Assembly: GCA_945860205.1 (NCBI GenBank)
Contig: CAMARK010000019.1
Location: 1 to 59,642 of the forward strand
Length of the DNA: 59,642 nt
Origin: Reyranella massiliensis 521
GTDB lineage: Bacteria; Pseudomonadota; Alphaproteobacteria; Reyranellales; Reyranellaceae
Direction: 5' to 3'
The notes under the pieces were generated by a model that saw only the letters and a list, made by a program, of their open reading frames with translations, was not told where the DNA came from and did no database searches. Both the position numbers and the translations under genes were made by a program. This document shows, piece by piece, positions 37,375-43,852 of this stretch (positions within the stretch are counted from its first letter, which is position 1; each line of letters opens with the position of its first letter).

Positions 37375-38559
37375 TCAGTCGCTCAGCGGCTCGCCCAAAT
37401 CGCCTTCGCTGTTGATCAGCAGCACGCGCGCATTTTTGTCGAGGCCCAGCGCCTCGAAGGCGGTGGCCTCGGTGCAGACCCGCGTGAGGCCGGCCAGGCC
37501 GGCGCAGCCCGAGGGGCCGGACGTGATGGCGGGATCGCCCCCGGAATCACTGGCGAGCGGATGCGCGAACAGGCGGCGCGCCGGCAGCACCTCGTCTTCC
37601 TCGATGGTCATGAACCAGTCCGCCGCCAGGCCGATGATCGGCCAGGTCACGGGCGAGATCTCGCGACAGGCGAGACCGCCCATCGCCGTGTCGGCATTGC
37701 CGCTGGCAAGCGTGGGCTTGCCGGCGCGGTTGCTCTGGAACCAGCAGTCGGCGCTCGCTGGTTCGACGACGATCGACACCGGACGTTGGGGAAGCACCGC
37801 CCAGAGATAGCCGATCACCGCCGCGGCGAGGCCGCCGACGCCGGCTTGCACGAAGACATGCGTCGGCGCATCCGGCCATTGCTGGACGATTTCCTCGACC
37901 AGCACCGTGTAGCCGCGCATCACGCTGCGCGGGATCTGGTCGTAGCCCTCCCACGAGGTGTCGGAGATGATCGTCCACCCGTTCGCGATGGCTTGCCGGC
38001 GGCATTCGGCGACGGCGGTGTCGTAGTCGCCATCGACGCGGATCACTTCGGCGCCGCGCGCACGGATGGCGGCTTCCTTGTCGGCGCTGGTGAACTTGGG
38101 CAAAAAGATCACGCAGCGATTGCCGAACAGTTTGGCGCCGGCTGCGACCGAGCGGCCGTGGTTGCCCGAGCTCGCGGTGGTGAAGACATGGTTGGCCGTG
38201 ACTTCGAGATGCTCGCGCTTAAGCAGCGAGGCGAAGCTCGGGCTGGAATGGTAGGCGTTGCCGACGGCGCTCGACAGCACGTTGCCGACCGCCAGCACGC
38301 CGCCCAGGGCCTTGAAGGCGCCGAAGCCGAACCGCTGGCTCTCGTCCTTGACCCGTACCTCGCCGACCCCCAGCCGCTCGGCCAGCGCCGGCAAGCGGTA
38401 GAGCGGCGTCACTCTGTGGGCGGGGCATTCGCCCAGCTCCAGGGCAAGCTCGGGCACGCCGTTGGGATTGACCACGAACTGCTGTTCGCGGCCGAAGGCA
38501 AGGTCCCGGTCGAGCCGGGGATTTTTAGCCAGCCAGGCGGGGAAGGGGGGAGTCGTCAT
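37375..38559 (-). CDS. dpaL: Diaminopropionate ammonia-lyase
   Basis: A 394-residue PLP enzyme splitting 2,3-diaminopropionate to pyruvate and two ammonia. The PLP lysine is in ESQRFGFGAFKALGG; SSGNHGRSVAAGAKLFG and the phosphate-binding QAGVGGLAAAVIGYLW follow; ITSGPSGCAGLAGL is family-specific. It probably leads a minus-strand unit with the creatininase-family, dehydrogenase and MBL genes (gaps of 62, 26 and 1 bases). Confidence 0.92.
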   Translation of the reverse strand: MTTPPFPAWLAKNPRLDRDLAFGREQQFVVNPNGVPELALELGECPAHRVTPLYRLPALAERLGVGEVRVKDESQRFGFGAFKALGGVLAVGNVLSSAVGNAYHSSPSFASLLKREHLEVTANHVFTTASSGNHGRSVAAGAKLFGNRCVIFLPKFTSADKEAAIRARGAEVIRVDGDYDTAVAECRRQAIANGWTIISDTSWEGYDQIPRSVMRGYTVLVEEIVQQWPDAPTHVFVQAGVGGLAAAVIGYLWAVLPQRPVSIVVEPASADCWFQSNRAGKPTLASGNADTAMGGLACREISPVTWPIIGLAADWFMTIEEDEVLPARRLFAHPLASDSGGDPAITSGPSGCAGLAGLTRVCTEATAFEALGLDKNARVLLINSEGDLGEPLSD

Positions 38560-38604
38560 GCAGGGGTCATAGCATGCTAAAGTCTCCGAAACGGAGAGAC
38601 AGCC

Positions 38605-38868
38605 ATGAAAGTGAATGTCGAAGTGACGTGTACCCCGGAGGAGGCCCGCTCCTTCTTCGGCCTGCCCGACCTCAAGCCGATGCAGGACCGCATCATGGGC
38701 GAGATCGAGGAGCGGATGCGTTCCGGCCTCGGCGCCATGAACCCGGAGACGGTGTTCAAGACCTGGCTGCCGGCCTCCATGCAGGGTGTCGAGCAGATGC
38801 AGCAGATGCAGCAGGCCTTCTGGCAGCAGCTCGCCGGCATCGCCGCCGGCGGTGGCAAGAAGGAATGA
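38605..38868 (+). CDS. DUF6489 family protein
   Basis: An 87-residue conserved small protein beginning MKVNVEVTCTPEEARSFFGL. Then follow an amphipathic helix with PMQDRIMGEIEERM, PETVFKTWLPASM, and a Gln-rich end (QMQQMQQAFWQQLAG). No function is known. The AGAGACAGCC before the ATG fits a weak ribosome-binding site. The ferredoxin-like gene follows 7 bases later, a pairing frequent in alphaproteobacteria. Confidence 0.85.
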   Translation: MKVNVEVTCTPEEARSFFGLPDLKPMQDRIMGEIEERMRSGLGAMNPETVFKTWLPASMQGVEQMQQMQQAFWQQLAGIAAGGGKKE

Positions 38869-38875
38869 GCGGACG

Positions 38876-39250
38876 ATGAGCGCGCGCGAGAAGCCTGAAG
38901 ATCCCGCACTCTACTACGAGGCCCACGTCTTCTGCTGCACCAACCGCCGGCCGGCCGGCCATCCGCGCGGCTGCTGCGCCGAGCGCGACGGCGAGGCGCT
39001 GCGCGACCACATAAAAAGCCGCGCCAAGGACCTTGGCCTAAAGAACGTGCGCATCAACAGCGCCGGCTGCCTCGACCGCTGCGAACTGGGGCCGACCCTG
39101 GTGATCTATCCCGAAGGCGTCTGGTATTCGGTGCCGACCAAGGCCGATATCGACGAAGTGCTGGAAACGCACATGGTGAAGGGCCTTAGGGTCGAGCGGC
39201 TGATGCTGCAGACCAAGGACAAGCTGCCGGAGGACCGGGCGAAGCGCTGA
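38876..39250 (+). CDS. (2Fe-2S) ferredoxin domain-containing protein
   Basis: 124 residues of the thioredoxin-like [2Fe-2S] ferredoxin type. Cysteines: HVFCCTNRRPAGHPRGCC (pair and downstream Cys) and the second site RINSAGCLDRCELGPTLVIY. The C-terminus LPEDRAKR is charged. Likely a small electron carrier with unidentified partners. It is followed by a possible bidirectional terminator shared with the convergent AI-2E gene. Confidence 0.9.
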   Translation: MSAREKPEDPALYYEAHVFCCTNRRPAGHPRGCCAERDGEALRDHIKSRAKDLGLKNVRINSAGCLDRCELGPTLVIYPEGVWYSVPTKADIDEVLETHMVKGLRVERLMLQTKDKLPEDRAKR

Positions 39251-39256
39251 ACGCGC

Positions 39257-39282
39257 GAGCGCCTGCCACGGCGCCGGCGCTC
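39257..39282. terminator. Hairpin between convergent ferredoxin and AI-2E transporter genes
   Basis: GAGCGCC (39257-39263) pairs with GGCGCTC (39276-39282) around a 12-base loop, placed exactly between two convergent stop codons. There is no clear T-run on the plus strand and only a weak one on the minus strand, so it is a plausible but not strong terminator. Confidence 0.4.
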
Positions 39283-39283
39283 C

Positions 39284-41116
39284 CTAGCTTTGTGCCGCCA
39301 GTTCCCGGTCGAGGGTGGAGATGGCCGCCACCACTTGCGTCGCCAGCCGGCAGATGGCGGCAACGTCGCCCATGAAGATGTCGGGTCCCTCGGGCAGGGC
39401 GTTGCCCAGCGCGGCGGGGCCGGCGGCATCGTAGTCGACGATGGCATGACGCACGGTGACGTTGGTGCCGCCGCGCAGCTTGCGCGACGTGTAGCGTCGC
39501 ACCGCCTCGGAAGGACGTGACGCATAACAGATCAGTTGGAGGGTGAACGCCGCCTCCTGCTCCGGCGCGGCACTCTCACCACGCCGGGGGCTCACTGCGT
39601 TGAGCCCGCCCTGGCGCAGGCCGAAGGCCACCACCGCCGCCGCCGCGTCGTCGATCTGGCTTCTGCCGCCAGTGCACCGGATCGAGGCACGCGGCGCGGA
39701 AGGGGTGGCGGGCGCCGGAACGGCCTCTTCGTCGGTAGGCGCCGGCGGCGCGGGTGCTTTCTCGTCGGTCCGGTCATCCAGGAAATCGAGCACCAGGTCG
39801 GTGCCTTCGACAATGGCGTCGACCTGCTCCGGCGACAGCCGGTCGTCGGCCCTGTCCTGTTCCGCGAGCACGACCATGCGCCCCAGCGAGTCGTCGAGCC
39901 CCTGTTCCCGGCCCTTCTCGTCGATCTCCGCCTGCGCCACCGCCGAGGCTTCCGGCACGGCCTTGCGCATGAGGCGACGATAGATCTGCTGGTACGGTTT
40001 CAGCGCCGGCTCGTCGCCCAGCAGAACCTGCAGGAAGCCGAGATTGGGAACGTGGCGGCCCAGCACGAGCAGGCAGATCGTAATGGGCGTGGACAGGATC
40101 AATCCGATGGGCCCCCACAGCGAGCTCCAGAACAGCGCCGAGACGATGAGGGCAAGCGGCGTCACGCCCGTCGACTCGCCGAAGATCAGCGGCTCCAGGA
40201 AATGCCCGAGCAGGATGTCGCAGGCGACGATCCAGCCCAGCACCAGGAAGGGCTGGACCCAGCCCGGCGACACGGCGAAGGCGATCAGCGTCGGCAGCAC
40301 GGCGCCCAGCACCGCCCCGACATAGGGCACGAAGCGCAGCGCGCCGGCCAGCAGGCCCCACAGGATGGGGTTGGGCATTCCCAGCAGCCACAGGCCGCCG
40401 CCGACGGCGATGCCGAAGCCCAGGTTCATCAGCACCTGAAGCAACAGCACCCGTGCGACGCGCCCGGCGGCGTCTTCCAGCGCTTCCGACGTGGCGTGGA
40501 CGTTGCTGCCGCCGAACAGCCGCACGACCTGGTCGCTGATGTGATCGCGATCGAGCAGGATGAAGATGACGAGGATCAGCACGATGCCGATCGTGAGCAG
40601 CGGATACAGCAGGGGCACCACGAAGGACGTGACCGTGGAAAAGCTCGACCCGCCGGCCGCGACCGGGACCGGGACGAGCGGTTCCATGCTCGTTCCTTCG
40701 CGGGCGAGGTCGTTGGTCAGCGACGCGACCATCGCGGCGAAGCGGGTGAGCGGACCGCCACTGTCCGCCAGGGCGCGCAAGTCCTTCACTTTCTGCTGGA
40801 GGTTCGTCTGGTAGCCCGTGAGGCTTCCGGCCACGTCGGCGAGCTGCGACGTCACCAGCGCCGCGAGGAGGCCGAAGATCGCCAGCGCCATCAGCACGAC
40901 CGCGGCGACGGACAGGGGAAGCGGCACCAGCCGGCGCAGCCACGTGATCGCCGGACTGAGGATGAAAGCGATGAGGATGGCCACCGCCGTCGGCAACAGC
41001 ACGTCGCGGCCGTAATACAAGGCAGCGACCGTCACCACACCGACAACCGCAAAAGCGATGGTGCGAAGGAGTCGGGCCTCCAGAGGATCGACGGTGCCGC
41101 CACGCAGCAGTTTCAT
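39284..41116 (-). CDS. AI-2E/PerM family membrane protein with long soluble C-terminal region
   Basis: 610 residues. The N-terminal ~355 residues form an AI-2E-transporter domain: paired helices after ALYYGRDVLLPTAVAILIAF, a large loop, LRFVPYVGAVLGAVLPTLIA, GESTGVTPLALIVSALFWSSLWGPIG and ILSTPITICLLVLGRHV. After about residue 380 come an acidic helical segment, a Pro/Ala/Glu linker (about 460-490) and a ~110-residue soluble domain with LQLICYASRPSEAVRRYTSRK. The soluble domain is not recognised. Transport of AI-2 is not implied by the name; relatives are often Na+/H+ antiporters. The start is at 41114-41116 (MKLLRGGTV). Confidence 0.85.
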   Translation of the reverse strand: MKLLRGGTVDPLEARLLRTIAFAVVGVVTVAALYYGRDVLLPTAVAILIAFILSPAITWLRRLVPLPLSVAAVVLMALAIFGLLAALVTSQLADVAGSLTGYQTNLQQKVKDLRALADSGGPLTRFAAMVASLTNDLAREGTSMEPLVPVPVAAGGSSFSTVTSFVVPLLYPLLTIGIVLILVIFILLDRDHISDQVVRLFGGSNVHATSEALEDAAGRVARVLLLQVLMNLGFGIAVGGGLWLLGMPNPILWGLLAGALRFVPYVGAVLGAVLPTLIAFAVSPGWVQPFLVLGWIVACDILLGHFLEPLIFGESTGVTPLALIVSALFWSSLWGPIGLILSTPITICLLVLGRHVPNLGFLQVLLGDEPALKPYQQIYRRLMRKAVPEASAVAQAEIDEKGREQGLDDSLGRMVVLAEQDRADDRLSPEQVDAIVEGTDLVLDFLDDRTDEKAPAPPAPTDEEAVPAPATPSAPRASIRCTGGRSQIDDAAAAVVAFGLRQGGLNAVSPRRGESAAPEQEAAFTLQLICYASRPSEAVRRYTSRKLRGGTNVTVRHAIVDYDAAGPAALGNALPEGPDIFMGDVAAICRLATQVVAAISTLDRELAAQS

Positions 41117-41207
41117 GTTGAGCCTCAGGAAAGCCGCCCGCGGCCGGGACGTGACGACGACTTGTCCTGGTAACGCTCGACAGGGCGAACAGTTGCCGCA
41201 GCGCAAA

Positions 41208-41237
41208 CACCGCCGCCGCGTTGCCGCGACGGCGGTG
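41208..41237 (-). terminator. Hairpin terminator candidate downstream of hsp20
   Basis: Outer stem CACCGCCG (41208-41215) / CGGCGGTG (41230-41237) with an inner CGCG/CGCG stem and a TTGC loop. Read on the minus strand it follows the hsp20 stop by 15 bases and ends in GTGTTTGCG, a short T-run. Confidence 0.55.
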
Positions 41238-41252
41238 CTCTCTTTCCGGGGA

Positions 41253-41744
41253 TCAGGCGCGCTTCAGCTGCTCGACGCGGCCGTCGCCTGAATTGTTGGC
41301 CGTGTTCTCGAGCACCTTGTTGTCACCAGCCTTGGTAGCGATCTGGATGCGCCTGGGCTTCATCGCCTCGGGCACCTCGCGCACCAGGGCGATCTCCAGC
41401 AGGCCATGCTCGAACGAGGCGCTCTTCACCTTGACATAGTCGGCGAGGTTGAACTGGCGCCGGAAGGCGCGGGCCGAGATGCCCTGGTAGAGATACTGCC
41501 CGTTGGGCTGCGCCCGCTTCTGGCCCTCGACGGTGAGCTGGTTCTGCTCGGCTGTGATGGAGATTTCCTCGGGCGTGAAGCCCGCCACCGCCAGCGAGAT
41601 CCGGTAGTTGTCCTCGTCGATGCGGACAATGTTGTAGGGCGGGTAGTTTTCCTGGCCCTGGGGCAGCGCCTGGTTGGCCAGCAGGTCGAACAGGTGGTCG
41701 AAGCCCACGGTCGACCGCCAGTACGGGGTTGGATCGAAGTTCAT
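41253..41744 (-). CDS. Small heat-shock protein Hsp20 (IbpA-type)
   Basis: 163 residues. An alpha-crystallin domain (about 38-130) includes YRISLAVAGFTPEEISITAEQNQLTV, QYLYQGISARAFRRQFNLAD and SFEHGLLEIALVREVPE. The N-terminus starts MNFDPTPYWRSTVGFDHLF, and the ~25-residue C-terminal extension after EAMKPRRIQIAT carries the I-X-I-type anchor. It holds unfolded proteins under heat stress. An RpoH-like promoter and a ROSE-type thermosensor leader lie upstream, so both transcription and translation are predicted to be heat-induced. Confidence 0.96.
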   Translation of the reverse strand: MNFDPTPYWRSTVGFDHLFDLLANQALPQGQENYPPYNIVRIDEDNYRISLAVAGFTPEEISITAEQNQLTVEGQKRAQPNGQYLYQGISARAFRRQFNLADYVKVKSASFEHGLLEIALVREVPEAMKPRRIQIATKAGDNKVLENTANNSGDGRVEQLKRA

Positions 41745-41833
41745 AGCCACATCCTCCTCTTGAGCAACATGGATACAAGGGTGTCGAACCGGACCCTCCG
41801 GCCCGGGCCGGACCCCGCGAAGGCATCCGGCGA
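41745..41833 (-). promoter_or_regulatory. ROSE-like RNA thermometer in the hsp20 leader
   Basis: The ~89-base leader between the predicted start of transcription and the hsp20 ATG ends in a hairpin at 41751-41774. On the minus strand, ATCC...TTGCTC faces AAGAGGAGGAT, so the Shine-Dalgarno AGGAGG is opposed by the UUGCU tract that defines ROSE elements. A stable GC-rich stem (GGTCCGGCCCGGGCC..., 41790-41813) lies 5' of it, as in multi-hairpin ROSE RNAs. Layout, position before hsp20 and key bases all fit. Confidence 0.8.
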
Positions 41834-41839
41834 CGGACG

Positions 41840-41867
41840 ATTTAGGAATGGCCGAAAAGGGGTCAAG
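41840..41867 (-). promoter_or_regulatory. RpoH (sigma-32)-type promoter for hsp20
   Basis: On the minus strand CTTG (41864-41867) is followed by a 17-base spacer and CCTAAAT (41840-41846). The alphaproteobacterial RpoH consensus is CTTG-N17/18-CYTATNT, so one position differs. It lies 96-123 bases upstream of the hsp20 start, leaving room for the thermosensor leader. Confidence 0.75.
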
Positions 41868-41904
41868 GGCGGCGCCAAATTTTTTTGGCGGCCCCCCCCC
41901 CTTG

Positions 41905-41922
41905 AACTCCCGCCGGGGAGTT
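41905..41922. repeat. Perfect hairpin with T-run between hsp20 promoter and receiver-protein gene
   Basis: AACTCCC GCCG GGGAGTT (7-base-pair stem, 4-base loop) followed by TTTGATTT on the plus strand, preceded by a run of ten C at 41892-41901. It could be a terminator for antisense transcription or an attenuator/operator of the gene at 41965. Confidence 0.5.
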
Positions 41923-41964
41923 TTTGATTTCTCGCCAGCGACATTTTTTTGCAGGAGGTGAGGT

Positions 41965-42564
41965 ATGACTGTCGGGTCAGCTGCTTTCCTGACCGGCCCC
42001 GCGCCGGCCGCGCTGCAGCCCTTTTTCCGATCTTTGCCGCCGGCGGCCGTGCCGGGTACGGCGTCTCCGCGCCGGGCGCCCCCCGTCCCGCTGGCCCATG
42101 ACTGGCCAAGCGGCAGGATCCTCGTCGTCGGGCCACGAGCCGTCGTCGCGCTCGACCTGCAGCGCATCCTGCGCGACGCGGGCTATCGGGTCGTCGGTCC
42201 CGTCGCCACGGCGGCCGAAGCCCGGCGCCTGATCGCTCGCGGCCCGGTCGACGGCGCCCCCGTAGACGGCGCCATCGTCGACCTCGACCTCGACCCGTCG
42301 GCGGCGTCGGCAATCCTCGAGCTTCTGGACGACGCCGGCATTCCCGCCGTGTTCCTCTCGGGCGCGGCACTGCAGGAGTTGCCGGAACGCCACCGCGACC
42401 GACCGCTCGTGCACAAGCCCTACACCGGCGCCGGCCTCTTGACGGCGCTCCGGCGGGCCTTGGAGAAGGCGGAGGGCGAGGCAGAGGGGCAGGGGGAGGG
42501 CGGGTTCCTCTACCCGATCAGCCCGCCGCCGATGCCCTGGCCGCGGGTGTTCCCGCAGCTCTGA
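41965..42564 (+). CDS. Receiver-domain (CheY-like) protein, degenerate
   Basis: 199 residues. Residues ~50-160 fold like a receiver: GRILVVGPRAVVALDLQRIL, GAIVDLDLDPSAASAIL with an Asp in the phospho-acceptor position, PAVFLSGA (Thr/Ser switch) and LVHKPYTGAGLL with the conserved Lys. The early acidic pair that binds Mg2+ is missing (VVGPRA instead of V-DD), so phosphorylation is doubtful. N-terminal ~48 residues and C-terminal ~30 residues are Pro/Ala- and Glu-rich. It is divergent from hsp20 and has a strong GGAGGTGAGG ribosome-binding site. Confidence 0.75.
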   Translation: MTVGSAAFLTGPAPAALQPFFRSLPPAAVPGTASPRRAPPVPLAHDWPSGRILVVGPRAVVALDLQRILRDAGYRVVGPVATAAEARRLIARGPVDGAPVDGAIVDLDLDPSAASAILELLDDAGIPAVFLSGAALQELPERHRDRPLVHKPYTGAGLLTALRRALEKAEGEAEGQGEGGFLYPISPPPMPWPRVFPQL

Positions 42565-42603
42565 AGCGTGGCGCGCTCCCAGCCATGAGAAGCGGCCTGC
42601 GGC

Positions 42604-42870
42604 TCAGCCGTTCCCCGTCTTTTCCGCCAGCCACGTCTTGATGAGCGACTGATAGGGCACGTCGCGCTTGTTGGCGGCAACCTTGATGCGATCGAGAAGC
42701 GATACCGGAAGGCGCAGCGAGATCGCGGTCGTCGACGGCTTGAGGTTCGGCAGGCGCACCCGCTCGGCCTTGCTCCAGTCGATATGGTCGCTGGAGTCGC
42801 GGGTTTCCCAGAAGCGCCGCTCCTCGGCTTCGCTCCGGAATTTCGGAACAGACTTAGGCTTCTTGCTCAT
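42604..42870 (-). CDS. CopG/BrnA-type antitoxin (orphan)
   Basis: 88 residues. A basic N-terminus (MSKKPKSVPKFRSEAEERRFW) and DSSDHIDWSKAERVRLPNLK precede a ribbon-helix-helix region TTAISLRLPVSLLDRIKVAANK and the ending YQSLIKTWLAEK. This matches CopG/BrnA-type antitoxins, which usually follow a BrnT-like ribonuclease gene. No toxin gene is found on either side: the 196 bases upstream contain only palindromes. It may act as a solitary regulator or be a leftover of a lost pair. Confidence 0.85.
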   Translation of the reverse strand: MSKKPKSVPKFRSEAEERRFWETRDSSDHIDWSKAERVRLPNLKPSTTAISLRLPVSLLDRIKVAANKRDVPYQSLIKTWLAEKTGNG

Positions 42871-42940
42871 AGCGTAGCCATCGTACCATCGGAGGGTCAG
42901 ACGAAGCAGTTCTTCTCCTCCCACGTTCGCATGGGTCGGG

Positions 42941-42966
42941 GCTATGGCGCTTGCGCCATAGCCCCC
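42941..42966. repeat. Perfect 12-bp stem palindrome with TT loop
   Basis: GGGCTATGGCGC TT GCGCCATAGCCC: perfect dyad. It sits between the divergent CopG antitoxin and mntA genes, 75 bases before a similar shorter dyad and the mntA start region. Confidence 0.85.
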
Positions 42967-42982
42967 AGGTGCCCCGATCCGG

Positions 42983-43000
42983 CGCTGTTTACAGCGCCTT
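42983..43000. repeat. Perfect 8-bp stem palindrome with TT loop
   Basis: GGCGCTGT TT ACAGCGCC, followed by TTTGGG on the plus strand. Same loop as the dyad 17 bases upstream. Candidate autoregulatory operator of the mntA-hepT pair, or a weak terminator. Confidence 0.75.
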
Positions 43001-43066
43001 TGGGCGGAGGGGGCCGCCCCAGCCCGCCGTTGGGCAGCGCCCGGTGGCCATGATAGGATCACCGCC

Positions 43067-43369
43067 ATGTCCACGCTCGCCGCCCCGCCCCCCGACCGGC
43101 TGGAAGCGCTGTGCCGCCGCTGGAAGATTCGCGAGTTGAGTCTTTTCGGCTCGCAGGCGCGCGACGAGGCGCGGCCGGACAGCGACGTCGATCTGCTGGT
43201 CGACTACGATCCCACGGCCGACTGGAGCCTCCTCGATACCGCCCGCCTGCGCGCCGAGCTTGCCGAGCTGTTCGGCCGTCCGGTCGATCTGGTGCGCGAG
43301 CGCAACGTCACCAACCCCTACCGGCTCGCTTCGATTCGCCGCGATCGTCGCCCGCTCTATGCCGCCTGA
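43067..43369 (+). CDS. mntA: MNT-domain nucleotidyltransferase antitoxin (MntA)
   Basis: 100 residues, a minimal nucleotidyltransferase domain. Motif GSX10DXD is exact: Gly28-Ser29 in LFGSQARDEARPDSDVDLLV, with Asp40 and Asp42. In the MntA/HepT system this protein adds AMP to a Tyr of the HEPN toxin and neutralises it. It overlaps hepT by 11 bases. Such pairs are often inserted between hsdS and hsdR of type I restriction operons, and a fragment of hsdR does follow here. Confidence 0.93.
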   Translation: MSTLAAPPPDRLEALCRRWKIRELSLFGSQARDEARPDSDVDLLVDYDPTADWSLLDTARLRAELAELFGRPVDLVRERNVTNPYRLASIRRDRRPLYAA

Positions 43370-43715
43370 CGACGAAGACCGGGCGTCGCTCGTCGACATG
43401 CTGGGCTTCGCCCGCGAGGTCGTGGAATTCAGCCGGGGGCGCAAGCGCGCCGACCTCGACCGCGACAGGGCGTTCCTGCGCGCCCTCGAAAGGGCCCTGG
43501 AACTCGTTGGAGAATGCGCCCGGCGGATCTCCGCCGGCACCCGACAGGCCCACCCTGCCGTCCCCTGGCAGGACATCGTCGGCATGCGCAACGTCATCGC
43601 CCACGAATACGGCCACGTCGACCTGGACGAAATCTGGAAGACCGCCGAGCGCGACGCGCCGCGCCTCGTGTCCGCGCTGGAGTCGATTGTCGCGGCTCTT
43701 CCGCTACCGCGATGA
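43359..43715 (+). CDS. hepT: HEPN-domain ribonuclease toxin (HepT)
   Basis: A 118-residue four-helix HEPN protein. The catalytic RX4HXY motif is complete (Arg77, His82, Tyr84 in MRNVIAHEYGHVD); Tyr84 is the residue that MntA would adenylylate. The leading helices ALERALELVGECARRIS match the DUF86/HepT family. The start at 43359 lies inside mntA. Its stop overlaps (ATGA) the ATG of a short hsdR-like stump, as in intact restriction operons. Confidence 0.93.
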   Translation: MPPDDEDRASLVDMLGFAREVVEFSRGRKRADLDRDRAFLRALERALELVGECARRISAGTRQAHPAVPWQDIVGMRNVIAHEYGHVDLDEIWKTAERDAPRLVSALESIVAALPLPR

Positions 43716-43765
43716 CGTTCACCCCCGAACAACGCGCCCGCGAGAAGATCGACGCCTGCTTTTGA
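43712..43765 (+). pseudogene. 17-codon N-terminal stump of a type I restriction endonuclease HsdR
   Basis: The frame reads MTFTPEQRAREKIDACF then stops. TPEQ-ARE-ID is the usual opening of EcoEI-type HsdR proteins, which then continue with an AGW segment that is missing here. It is coupled to hepT by an ATGA overlap. The remainder of the endonuclease half is absent; only the C-terminal half of an hsdR is found, 0.7 kb away on the opposite strand. Confidence 0.6.
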
Positions 43766-43852
43766 CGCCCCCCTGTCCAGGTCGTCGTCTAGGTCGCCGG
43801 CCCGATTTCCGCTACACTGCCCGGCCGCCAGTTGATGGAAGGGAGCAAGCCG

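Noticed and set aside
39257..39282. Strong bidirectional terminator between the ferredoxin and AI-2E genes
   Set aside because: The stem is real, but T-runs are poor, so it is listed only as a weak candidate.
39536..41173. A 545-codon plus-strand frame opposite the AI-2E gene
   Set aside because: Arg/Gln/Asp/His-rich antisense composition typical of GC-rich shadows. The minus strand encodes a clear membrane protein.
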